From contig JBGQBN010000100.1 in the NCBI GenBank assembly GCA_041494805.1, positions 1 to 6,122 on the forward strand: a DNA stretch of 6,122 bases. The letters are read 5' to 3'. Below are positions 1-5,059 of this stretch, one piece after another (position 1 is the stretch's first letter; every line of letters begins with the position of its first letter). Under the pieces are notes generated by a model, which did not search any database, was not told where the DNA came from, and worked only from the letters and a program-made list of their open reading frames with translations. The translations under genes were made by a program, and so were the position numbers. This DNA is from JBGQBN01 sp041494805. Lineage in GTDB: Bacteria; Acidobacteriota; Terriglobia; Terriglobales; Acidobacteriaceae.

Positions 1-1
1 C

Positions 2-820
2 CCGCTCTGCAACACCATTCTCATCAACCGCGCCGACCGCCTGGGCCTCTCCGAGCTCTACCAGTTGCGCGGGCGCGTGGGCCGCTCCGACCGCCGCGCT
101 TACGCCTACCTGCTGCTGCCCTCGGATATCGAGCTGACCCCGATCGCTCGCCGGCGGCTGGCCGCGCTGAAAGAGTTCTCCGACCTGGGCGCGGGCTTCA
201 AGATCGCCGCCCTCGACCTCGAACTGCGCGGTGCGGGCAATCTGCTGGGCGGTGAACAAAGCGGACACATCGAAGCCGTAGGCTTCGAGCTCTACACCCA
301 GATGCTCGACCGTGCCGTCCGCGAAATGAAAGGCGAAGCCGCTCCGGAAGAAGCAGAGACGCAACTCAATCTGGGGCTGAACATTCGTATCCCAGTGGAA
401 TACATTCCCGAGGAGAATCAGCGCCTGCGAATGTACAAACGCATCGCCCGCGTAGAAACAGAATCGCAACTAGCCGATGTAGGTGCCGAGCTGCAGGACC
501 GCTACGGCGAGCCACCCGCGGCGGCACGACACTTGTTGGACTACGCCTTGCTCAAGCTGCTGGCCGTGCGGGTGGGCGCTACCGGGATCGAACGCAAACG
601 TGATCTGGTGAACATCAAGTTCCGTCAGAACGCGGTCATTGACCCGGGCAAGCTGGCGCGGTTCGTTTCGACGCAGCGCGGCGCGCAGTTCACGCCAGAA
701 GGCCTGCTCAAGTTCTCTCTGAAGGCAACCGCCCCAGAGGAAGTTCTGCGCCACTTGCGGAATCTGCTCGAGGAACTGGCGGGCGAAATCCCACAAGAGG
801 CCTCAGCACAAACCACGTAG
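2..820 (+). CDS. mfd: Transcription-repair coupling factor Mfd, C-terminal part (5' truncated by window)
   Basis: Mfd is a DNA translocase that removes RNA polymerase stalled at lesions and recruits the UvrA-based nucleotide excision repair machinery. The open frame enters from the left edge, and about 272 residues are visible. The first part reads NTILINRADRLGLSELYQ and then LRGRVGRS (visible residues 22-29), the helicase motif VI region with the arginine finger of the second RecA-like domain. The Mfd/RecG-type segment ELRGAGNLLGGEQSG follows at about 74-88. The remainder, including IPVEYIPEENQRLRMYKRIA, matches the C-terminal TRCF domain that in Mfd contacts the UvrA-binding domain and keeps it masked. 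That domain separates Mfd from RecG. The frame ends at a TAG at 818-820. A TTG at 65 is an internal leucine, not a start. Gene order does not suggest co-transcription with galU, which starts 123 bp later behind its own candidate promoter. Identity is near certain. Confidence 0.96.
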   Translation, partial: PLCNTILINRADRLGLSELYQLRGRVGRSDRRAYAYLLLPSDIELTPIARRRLAALKEFSDLGAGFKIAALDLELRGAGNLLGGEQSGHIEAVGFELYTQMLDRAVREMKGEAAPEEAETQLNLGLNIRIPVEYIPEENQRLRMYKRIARVETESQLADVGAELQDRYGEPPAAARHLLDYALLKLLAVRVGATGIERKRDLVNIKFRQNAVIDPGKLARFVSTQRGAQFTPEGLLKFSLKATAPEEVLRHLRNLLEELAGEIPQEASAQTT

Positions 821-852
821 GGACAGCCGCTCCAGGCCTACCTGTCGGATCA

Positions 853-883
853 TTGGCCTGTTCCCAACCTCAACGGGTACAAT
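853..883 (+). promoter_or_regulatory. Candidate galU promoter
   Basis: TACAAT at 878-883 matches the -10 consensus at five of six bases. TTGGCC at 853-858 is a partial -35 with a longish 19-bp spacer. Transcription would begin near 889-891, inside the left arm of the inverted repeat described below, and give an untranslated leader of about 55 nt. This is a visual match only, and the spacer is not ideal. Confidence 0.35.
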
Positions 884-884
884 C

Positions 885-943
885 ATCGGTCGTTCGCTGA
901 TGATCGAAGACCAACGACCAACGGCCAACGACCAACGACCGAT
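885..943 (+). repeat. Inverted repeat plus 4-copy heptamer array abutting the galU start
   Basis: Positions 911-938 hold four head-to-tail 7-bp units, CCAACGA, CCAACGG, CCAACGA, CCAACGA, followed by CC. A perfect 10-bp inverted repeat is formed by ATCGGTCGTT (885-894) and AACGACCGAT (934-943); the right arm ends on the base before the galU ATG. Because the array contains AACGACC repeatedly, the left arm can also pair in a shifted register, for example 888-894 with 913-919. No Shine-Dalgarno sequence is visible here, so the array occupies the place where the ribosome site would normally be. A folded leader could affect galU translation, but that is inference. Confidence 0.8.
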
Positions 944-1822
944 ATGATGCGAGTTCGCAAAGCCGTCTTTCCCGCCGCCGGCCTGGGCACGCGCTTCCTG
1001 CCAGCCACCAAGGCCCAACCCAAAGAGATGCTGCCCCTGGTGGACAAGCCCATCATTCAATACGGCGTGGAAGAGGCCATGCAGTCCGGATGCGACCAGA
1101 TCATCATCATCACCGGTCGCGGCAAGCAGGCCATCGAAGACCATTTCGATGTGAGCTACGAGCTGGAACGCATGCTCGAAGACCGCGGCAAGACCGATCT
1201 GCTCAAGATCGTGCGCGACATCTCCGACATGATTCACGTTTCCTACGTCCGTCAGAAAGAAGCGCTCGGTCTAGGCCACGCCGTGCTCATGGCGCGAGAG
1301 CTGGTCGGCAATGAGCCTTTCGCGGTGCTCCTGGCCGACGACGTAATCGACGCCGACGTTCCCTGCCTGAAGCAGATGATGCAGGTCTTCGACCAAACTC
1401 AGTGTTCTGTGCTTGCCGCCCAGGTGATCGAAGGCCCAGCCATTTCGTCGTACGGTGTGCTCAAGGTAAAACCAGCGGACGCTCGCTTCGGCGGCCGGCT
1501 CTATGAAATCATGGACATGGTGGAAAAGCCAAAACTAGAAGAAGCGCCTTCCAACATCGCCGTAATCGGCCGCTACATCCTGACTCCAACCGTCTTTGAA
1601 ACTCTCTCCCAAACTAAAGCCGGCGTCGGCGGAGAATTGCAACTCACCGACGGCATGCGCGCATTGCTCAAGAAAGAAAAGATGTACGGCTATGTGTTCG
1701 AAGGCAAGCGCCACGACACCGGCGACAAACTGGGATTTCTGAAAGCGACGGTGGAATTTGCCCTGAAACGCCCCGATCTGGGCGGCCCGCTGCGCCAGTA
1801 TCTGAAAGACCTGAAACTCTGA
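944..1822 (+). CDS. galU: UTP--glucose-1-phosphate uridylyltransferase
   Basis: GalU catalyses UTP + glucose-1-phosphate to UDP-glucose + PPi in the cytoplasm, supplying the glucosyl donor for envelope polysaccharide and glycan synthesis. The 292-residue protein has the usual family length (about 290-300). Visible motifs are the nucleotide-binding loop FPAAGLGTRFLPATK (residues 9-23), PKEMLPLVDKPIIQY (26-40), the LADD metal-binding motif (130-133), VEKP (193-196), ELQLTD (231-236) and HDTGDKLGFL (257-266). The family also includes close paralogues with other sugars (glucose-1-phosphate thymidylyltransferases), but the motif set favours GalU. Two ATGs are adjacent (944 and 947); either could serve, and neither has a visible Shine-Dalgarno site. 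The gene runs convergently into purE, with 41 bp between the stops. No sugar or glycan genes are next to it, so it is probably a stand-alone housekeeping gene. Confidence 0.95.
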   Translation: MMRVRKAVFPAAGLGTRFLPATKAQPKEMLPLVDKPIIQYGVEEAMQSGCDQIIIITGRGKQAIEDHFDVSYELERMLEDRGKTDLLKIVRDISDMIHVSYVRQKEALGLGHAVLMARELVGNEPFAVLLADDVIDADVPCLKQMMQVFDQTQCSVLAAQVIEGPAISSYGVLKVKPADARFGGRLYEIMDMVEKPKLEEAPSNIAVIGRYILTPTVFETLSQTKAGVGGELQLTDGMRALLKKEKMYGYVFEGKRHDTGDKLGFLKATVEFALKRPDLGGPLRQYLKDLKL

Positions 1823-1835
1823 TTGGCCGGGCGGG

Positions 1836-1863
1836 AATTTCCGATTGCCGATTTCCAATTGCT
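1836..1863. repeat. Degenerate heptamer array between galU and purE stops
   Basis: The 28 bp read as four 7-bp units, AATTTCC, GATTGCC, GATTTCC, AATTGCT, so the pattern is degenerate at 7 bp and clearer at 14 bp (ATTTCCGATT versus ATTTCCAATT). It ends on the base before the complement of the purE stop codon and fills most of the 41-bp convergent intergenic space. No stem followed by a T-run is visible, so I do not call a terminator here. Confidence 0.6.
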
Positions 1864-2370
1864 CTAGGTCCCCAGCGTCATCTTCAGCTTCTTGGACTTC
1901 TCCTCGACGCTGTTGGCCAGCTTCTCCTTGTGAGCATCCAACTTCTTCGCCACCGCAGCACTGGCCAGGCCCAGAATCTGAGCCGCCAGGATCCCCGCGT
2001 TAGTCGCGCCCGGTTTGCCGATGGCCACAGTAGCCACCGGAATGCCAGCCGGCATCTGCACCGTAGCCAGCAGCGAATCAAGTCCGTTCAACTCGGTGGA
2101 TGGAATCGGCACCCCAATCACCGGCAAACTGGTATGTGCGGCAATCACGCCCGCCAGATGCGCCGCGCCCCCAGCCCCCGCAATAATCACCCGAATCCCG
2201 CGGCCAGCCGCTTTGCGCGCGTACTCCGCGGTCCGCTCGGGAGAACGATGCGCCGACGTAACGTCGATCTCGTAGGCAATCCCGAAATCTTCCAGCGCCT
2301 TCGCCGCCTCGCGCATGACGTCAAGGTCGGAGTCGCTGCCCATCACAATGGAAACCAGTGGCTTGCTCAT
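1864..2370 (-). CDS. purE: N5-carboxyaminoimidazole ribonucleotide mutase (class I PurE)
   Basis: PurE converts N5-CAIR to CAIR in de novo purine synthesis; class I enzymes use the N5-CAIR made by PurK. The 168-residue length equals that of typical bacterial PurE. Motifs are MGSDSD (residues 10-15, phosphate loop), SAHRSP (39-44, with the His of the SAHR motif at 41), AGAGGAAHLAG (64-74, with His71) and LDSLLATVQMPAGIPVATVAIG (97-118), followed by NAGILAAQIL (124-133). The usual AAHLPG is AAHLAG here. The C-terminal 25 residues are Lys-rich. An AAGGA Shine-Dalgarno site (complement of 2376-2380) lies 5 nt before the ATG, which supports this start. It is the last gene of the minus-strand group after purD and a small membrane protein. 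purK is not adjacent and must lie elsewhere if this is a class I route. Confidence 0.95.
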   Translation of the reverse strand: MSKPLVSIVMGSDSDLDVMREAAKALEDFGIAYEIDVTSAHRSPERTAEYARKAAGRGIRVIIAGAGGAAHLAGVIAAHTSLPVIGVPIPSTELNGLDSLLATVQMPAGIPVATVAIGKPGATNAGILAAQILGLASAAVAKKLDAHKEKLANSVEEKSKKLKMTLGT

Positions 2371-2390
2371 GAAAGTCCTTTTTGTCGAAT

Positions 2391-2430
2391 TGTCATCCTG
2401 AGCGACGTCCAGTCGCGAAGGACCTGTGCA
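2391..2430. repeat. Dispersed intergenic element, copy 1
   Basis: It begins TGTCATCCTGAGCG (2391-2404), which is identical over 14 bp to the start of the element at 4069. It continues with a short stem, GCGAC (2402-2406) against GTCGC (2412-2416), then GAAGGACCTG. AAGGAC (2418-2423) is also complementary to GTCCTT (2375-2380), the segment that contains the purE ribosome site, so in a minus-strand transcript the element could fold onto it. From general knowledge, sequences of the form TCATCCTGAGCG...CGAAGGA are common intergenic repeats in several bacterial phyla. Confidence 0.6.
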
Positions 2431-2457
2431 CTTCGGTTACATGAGTTGAGGCCGAGA

Positions 2458-2652
2458 TTACTGGCGGGATCTCATCCCCAGCAAAATCTTCAAATGTGCC
2501 AGCGCAACTCCCAGTCCCATGCCCGTCGCCACCAAAGACAAAATCTGCACATTGCGCACATTTTCGGCTCCTGGAGTGCGCAAGAATGCAGAGAACCCGA
2601 AGATGGCCACCAACAAGGGGATTATCAGACTTCTGCGTAGTTCCCTGTACAT
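2458..2652 (-). CDS. Small two-helix membrane protein of unknown function
   Basis: I do not recognise this 64-residue protein. It starts MYRELRRSLIIPLL and has two hydrophobic stretches, about residues 9-25 (LIIPLLVAIFGFSAFL) and 34-58 (VQILSLVATGMGLGVALAHLKILL). They are separated by a short polar turn (RTPGAENVRN), and the protein ends in a basic tail (GMRSRQ). This is the shape of a small hairpin-like inner-membrane protein. The start is decided by a strong Shine-Dalgarno GAGGAGG (complement of 2658-2664) 5 nt before the ATG at 2652. A longer version from a TTG at 2703 would translate the 7-bp repeat array and is unlikely. It lies 68 bp after purD and 87 bp before purE on the same strand, so it is probably co-transcribed with them. 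No link to purine synthesis can be read from the sequence. Confidence 0.7.
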   Translation of the reverse strand: MYRELRRSLIIPLLVAIFGFSAFLRTPGAENVRNVQILSLVATGMGLGVALAHLKILLGMRSRQ

Positions 2653-2657
2653 GCTGA

Positions 2658-2664
2658 CCTCCTC
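2658..2664 (-). promoter_or_regulatory. Strong ribosome binding site GAGGAGG deciding the small ORF start
   Basis: On the minus strand GAGGAGG sits 5 nt upstream of the ATG at 2650-2652. It is the strongest Shine-Dalgarno match in the window. It supports both the reality of the small membrane gene and its start. Confidence 0.75.
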
Positions 2665-2684
2665 AATGCGTACCGGTCTTGAGA

Positions 2685-2719
2685 CCCAAAGCCTAAAGCC
2701 CAAAGCCCAAAGCCCAAAG
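2685..2719. repeat. Five-copy heptamer array (CCCAAAG) abutting the purD stop
   Basis: Five consecutive 7-bp units, CCCAAAG, CCTAAAG, CCCAAAG, CCCAAAG, CCCAAAG, end one base before the complement of the purD stop codon (2721-2723); the next bases, CCTAG, look like a partial sixth unit running into that stop. Read in the direction of purD transcription the repeat is CTTTGGG. It has no dyad symmetry and so is not a classical terminator. The single variant unit (CCT) suggests copy-number change plus drift. Confidence 0.9.
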
Positions 2720-2720
2720 C

Positions 2721-3995
2721 CTAGCCTCTCTTCACCGCCCTAGCCGCGATGTCCTTGCGGAAGTGCGCACCCTCAAAACCAATCTTCGACACTGCTCCAT
2801 AGGCGCGTTCCACAGCGGTCTTCAAATCCGCGGCCCGCGCGGTCACACCCAGCACGCGCCCGCCCGCGGTGTAGTAAGCGCCATTGCGCTTCGTCGTACC
2901 CGCATGGAAGACCTTTACGCCCTCCAGCTTGTCCCCATCTTCGATCCCCATAATTCGCTTGCCAACCTCGAATGCGCTTGGATATCCGCCCGAGGCCATC
3001 ACCACACAAACAGACGCGTCGGCCGACCACTTGAAATCGCCCTCGCTGACCCGGCCTTCAATGGAAGCTTCCAGCGCCTCCACCAGATCGCTTTCCAGCC
3101 GCATCAGGATGGGCTGGGTCTCGGGATCGCCGAAACGGCAATTGAACTCCAACACCATCGGCCCACGCGCCGTCATCATCAGGCCGCAATAAAGGATGCC
3201 CTTGTACTCCATGCCCTCAGCCTTCATGCCCTCCACCACCGGCCGCGCAATATGCTGCACCAGCCAGTTGCGCATCTGGTCATCCAGAATGGTCGCAGTG
3301 GAATATGCCCCCATGCCGCCGGTATTGGGGCCGGTATCGCCGTCGTCAACCCGTTTGTGGTCCTGCGCCGCCACCAGCGGCGCCACGCGCTCGCCATCGC
3401 TCAGCACCAGGAACGAAAGTTCGTCCCCCTGCAGGCATTCCTCCAGCACCACACGGGTCCCCGCTTCGCCCAGCATTTTTCCGCTAAGCATCTCCGCTGC
3501 GAGGGCGGCCGCTTCCTCCTTGCCTTTGCAGATGGCCACACCCTTACCCGCAGCCAGTCCGTCGGCCTTTACCACCAGGGGCGTATGGAAATGGTGCAGT
3601 GCTTCCCGAACTTCATCCACCGAGTTGCAAATAGCATAGTGCGCCGTCGGAATGTGGTGCCTCTGCAGGAATTCCTTGGCAAAACTCTTGCTAGATTCCA
3701 ACTGCGCCGCCGCCTTGGTGGGGCCGAAGATGCGCCACCCGCGCCGGGTGAACTCATCCACCACACCCAGTGCCAGCGGCAATTCAGGGCCAACCACGGT
3801 CAGGTCAGGGCGGACCTGATTGGCCAGCGCCATGAGTGACTCGACATTCTTCACCTCCGCGGGCAGGCACTCGGCCTCGTCCGCGATGCCTCCATTGCCC
3901 GGCGCGCAATACACCTTGGACACACGTGGAGACTGGCGCAGTTTCCACACCAACGCATGTTCCCGCCCGCCGCTGCCGATGACGAGGACTTTCAT
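2721..3995 (-). CDS. purD: Phosphoribosylamine--glycine ligase (GAR synthetase)
   Basis: PurD is the ATP-grasp enzyme that joins glycine to 5-phosphoribosylamine to form GAR, the second step of de novo purine synthesis. From the ATG at 3995 the protein is 424 residues, the normal family length. Motifs in order are VIGSGGREHA (5-14), GPELPL (69-74), FGPTKAAAQLESSKSFAK (90-107), VVKADGLAAGKGV (141-153, ATP-grasp lysine and glycine loop), EECLQGDELSFL (185-196), QDHKRVDDGDTGPNTGGMGA (211-230) and LEFNCRFGDPETQ (282-294, metal-binding Glu/Asn region). The C-terminal domain includes GGRVLGVTA (378-386). An in-frame TTG at 4007 would add four residues (MSQA), but the ATG fits the family N-terminus MKVLVIG and the candidate promoter position better. 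No clear Shine-Dalgarno is seen before either start. It is the first gene of the minus-strand group that ends with purE. Confidence 0.96.
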   Translation of the reverse strand: MKVLVIGSGGREHALVWKLRQSPRVSKVYCAPGNGGIADEAECLPAEVKNVESLMALANQVRPDLTVVGPELPLALGVVDEFTRRGWRIFGPTKAAAQLESSKSFAKEFLQRHHIPTAHYAICNSVDEVREALHHFHTPLVVKADGLAAGKGVAICKGKEEAAALAAEMLSGKMLGEAGTRVVLEECLQGDELSFLVLSDGERVAPLVAAQDHKRVDDGDTGPNTGGMGAYSTATILDDQMRNWLVQHIARPVVEGMKAEGMEYKGILYCGLMMTARGPMVLEFNCRFGDPETQPILMRLESDLVEALEASIEGRVSEGDFKWSADASVCVVMASGGYPSAFEVGKRIMGIEDGDKLEGVKVFHAGTTKRNGAYYTAGGRVLGVTARAADLKTAVERAYGAVSKIGFEGAHFRKDIAARAVKRG

Positions 3996-4010
3996 GGCTT
4001 GGGACAATCA

Positions 4011-4039
4011 AGGTTAGGGGGCTAAGAGGATGATGTCAA
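4011..4039 (-). promoter_or_regulatory. Candidate purD promoter
   Basis: On the minus strand a perfect -35 TTGACA (complement of 4034-4039) is followed after 17 bp by TAACCT (complement of 4011-4016), which matches the -10 consensus at three of six bases. Initiation would be near 4004, about nine bases before the ATG at 3995 and downstream of the alternative TTG at 4007. That supports the ATG start and a very short leader. No purine riboswitch can fit in such a leader. Confidence 0.45.
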
Positions 4040-4068
4040 ACCCGGACTAAACTCGGTTCTCATCCCAG

Positions 4069-4130
4069 TGTCATCCTGAGCGGAGTGACTGCTTCGCAAC
4101 GCGAAGCAGTCACGCAGTCGAAGAGCCCGA
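4069..4130. repeat. Dispersed intergenic element, copy 2, with a 13-bp hairpin
   Basis: It opens with TGTCATCCTGAGCG (4069-4082), identical to copy 1 at 2391. Inside is a perfect 13-bp inverted repeat, GTGACTGCTTCGC (4085-4097) and GCGAAGCAGTCAC (4101-4113), around a 3-nt loop AAC. The flank then resumes as GCAGTCGAAGAGCCCGA (4114-4130). Without the hairpin the flanks resemble copy 1, so the hairpin looks like an added or expanded module. No T-run follows on either strand, so an intrinsic terminator is not supported, though the stem would be very stable in RNA. Confidence 0.8.
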
Positions 4131-4150
4131 TACTAGTCAATGCACACACG

Positions 4151-4206
4151 ATCAATTCTGAGTCAACAGAGAACTACCTGAGAATCAGGTACTTCGGGCA
4201 ATTGAT
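4151..4206. repeat. Nested inverted repeats, possible structured RNA or relic
   Basis: An outer 7-bp pair, ATCAATT (4151-4157) with AATTGAT (4200-4206), encloses an inner perfect 7-bp hairpin, TACCTGA (4175-4181) and TCAGGTA (4185-4191), with loop GAA. The nesting is compatible with a folded RNA on either strand. No matching RNA family was recognised, and short repeats like these can arise by chance. Confidence 0.35.
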
Positions 4207-4352
4207 AAACCCGCAGTGCGCGGAAAAGCGTGAGCCGCAACGCAAGGGAAACCGCCCATAGCTGTTGTAACATCGCCATGACACCAACAACAGCCCAAGT
4301 CCTCGCGTCTAGCGGTCAACACTCAACCTACTCAATTGGCCCTCTTCTGCCA

Positions 4353-4381
4353 CTTAACTATACTTAATCCCGCCGTATAAT
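4353..4381 (+). promoter_or_regulatory. mntR promoter, probably giving a leaderless mRNA
   Basis: A perfect -10 TATAAT lies at 4376-4381. The -35 region is a weak TTAACT at 4354-4359 (16-bp spacer), embedded in the operator. Initiation is expected about 7 bp past the -10 box, at roughly 4388-4390, which coincides with the ATG at 4390. No Shine-Dalgarno precedes that ATG, in agreement with a leaderless or nearly leaderless transcript. Confidence 0.65.
4354..4367. promoter_or_regulatory. Probable MntR operator upstream of mntR
   Basis: TTAACTATACTTAA is a palindrome apart from one mismatch and differs by one base from the perfect TTAACTATAGTTAA core in front of mntH. It overlaps the -35 position of the mntR promoter. 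A bound repressor would therefore block transcription, which indicates autorepression. The site was inferred from its recurrence and location; it does not match any operator sequence I can cite with certainty. Confidence 0.75.
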
Positions 4382-4389
4382 CTCCCTAC

Positions 4390-5058
4390 ATGATCACCGT
4401 CTCCAAAGAGGACTATCTCAAAGCCATCCTGGAGGCCGAAAGCGAAGGCGAGACCGTCATCTCTGCCACCCTGGCCCATTGGCTCTCCGTTTCGCCGCCC
4501 GCCGTCACCATGGCGCTACGCCGCCTGAAAAAAGACGGCCTGGTGCGGGTCCGCAGCGACGGCCAGGTGGGGCTGACCGCCGCAGGCCGCAAAATTGCCC
4601 GCAAGCTTACCCTGCGTCATCACCTGATCGAGCGCATGTTGTCTGAGATCTTTGGCATGGAATGGTACAAGGTGCACGACGAGGCCGAGCGCCTGGAGCA
4701 CGCCGTCTCCCCTGATTTCGAGGCCATGTTGTTGGCCAAACTGGGCCGTGGCGGCGCCTGTCCGCATGGCAATCTGAGCGAGATGGAGAGCCCCGGCAGC
4801 CGTCGCCGGCGCGGTCTCTTACTGCTTTCCCAGGCCGAGGCCGGCAAACGTTACCGGGTCAGCGGGATCTACGAGCGCGACCGGCATCTGCTCGAATTCC
4901 TGGAAGCGCGCGGCATTCGCCCGGGAGCAGAACTCGGCTTGGCCGAGCGCAACTACGACAATACGCTCTCTATCCGGACCTCAGCCGGCGCCATGGTTTT
5001 GGGGCGTCCCGCCGCCGACAAAATTTGGGTTTCCCGTGTGCCCTCCCATGCTGTATAA
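4390..5058 (+). CDS. mntR: DtxR/MntR-family manganese-dependent transcriptional repressor
   Basis: This is probably a cytoplasmic Mn2+-sensing dimeric repressor of metal uptake. The 222-residue protein is the long form of the family: a winged helix-turn-helix (about 1-72, including SPPAVTMALRRLKKDGLV), a metal-binding dimerisation domain (about 73-135), and a C-terminal SH3-like/FeoA domain (about 145-217). Aligned by eye to B. subtilis MntR it keeps Asp8, His77, Glu100, Glu103 and His104. In the iron sensor DtxR the positions of Asp8 and Glu100 are Met and Cys, so manganese is favoured. Glu81 and Cys124-Pro-His126 resemble the extra site of the streptococcal Mn sensors ScaR/SloR. Lys11 replaces B. 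subtilis Glu11. The gene lies 66 bp before mntH, shares an operator sequence with it, and its stop codon sits inside a TATAAT box. Family is certain; metal specificity is inferred. Confidence 0.9.
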   Translation: MITVSKEDYLKAILEAESEGETVISATLAHWLSVSPPAVTMALRRLKKDGLVRVRSDGQVGLTAAGRKIARKLTLRHHLIERMLSEIFGMEWYKVHDEAERLEHAVSPDFEAMLLAKLGRGGACPHGNLSEMESPGSRRRRGLLLLSQAEAGKRYRVSGIYERDRHLLEFLEARGIRPGAELGLAERNYDNTLSIRTSAGAMVLGRPAADKIWVSRVPSHAV

Positions 5059-5059
5059 T
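5031..5059 (+). promoter_or_regulatory. Candidate mntH promoter
   Basis: A perfect TATAAT at 5054-5059 overlaps the mntR stop codon (TAA at 5056-5058). The -35 at the matching 17-bp distance (TTCCCG, 5031-5036) is weak. The leader would run from about 5066 to 5124. The palindromic operator overlaps the -10 box and the expected start point. TATAGT at 5064-5069 is an alternative -10. Read-through from the mntR promoter is also possible. Confidence 0.5.

Larger units (their letters stand above)
4008..4389. other. Divergent intergenic region, purD to mntR (382 bp without a gene)
   Basis: This is the only gene-free stretch over 300 bp. It holds, from the left, the candidate purD promoter (4011-4039), dispersed element copy 2 with its strong hairpin (4069-4130), a nested pair of inverted repeats (4151-4206), an 8-bp inverted repeat GCTGTTGT (4261-4268) / ACAACAGC (4287-4294) with an 18-nt loop, and the mntR operator and promoter (4353-4381). 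No credible ORF, tRNA or known riboswitch pattern was recognised. Between about 4300 and 4350 I see nothing notable. Confidence 0.75.

Noticed and set aside
817..846. Terminator after mfd
   Set aside because: Only two mutually exclusive 5-bp stems (GTAGG/CCTAC and GACAG/CTGTC) are present and there is no T-run.
911..938. CRISPR-like array at galU
   Set aside because: The units are 7 bp and contiguous with no spacers; it is a simple tandem repeat.
803..1237. Minus-strand 144-residue reading frame over the mfd-galU gap and galU start
   Set aside because: It is a shadow of galU; part of its sequence simply translates the heptamer array, and no family motif appears.
1930..2640. Plus-strand 236-residue frame opposite purE and the small membrane gene
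   Set aside because: It is rich in Arg, His and Gln as expected for an antisense shadow, and the opposite strand encodes an unmistakable PurE.
2653..2703. N-terminal extension of the small membrane protein from a TTG at 2703
   Set aside because: It would encode the repeat array, while a strong Shine-Dalgarno precedes the ATG at 2652.
2763..3839. Plus-strand 358-residue frame opposite purD
   Set aside because: Its His/Arg-rich composition and complete overlap with a motif-perfect PurD mark it as a shadow despite its length.
4085..4113. Intrinsic terminator
   Set aside because: The 13-bp stem is strong but no T-run follows on either strand, and it lies upstream of both neighbouring genes rather than at a gene end.
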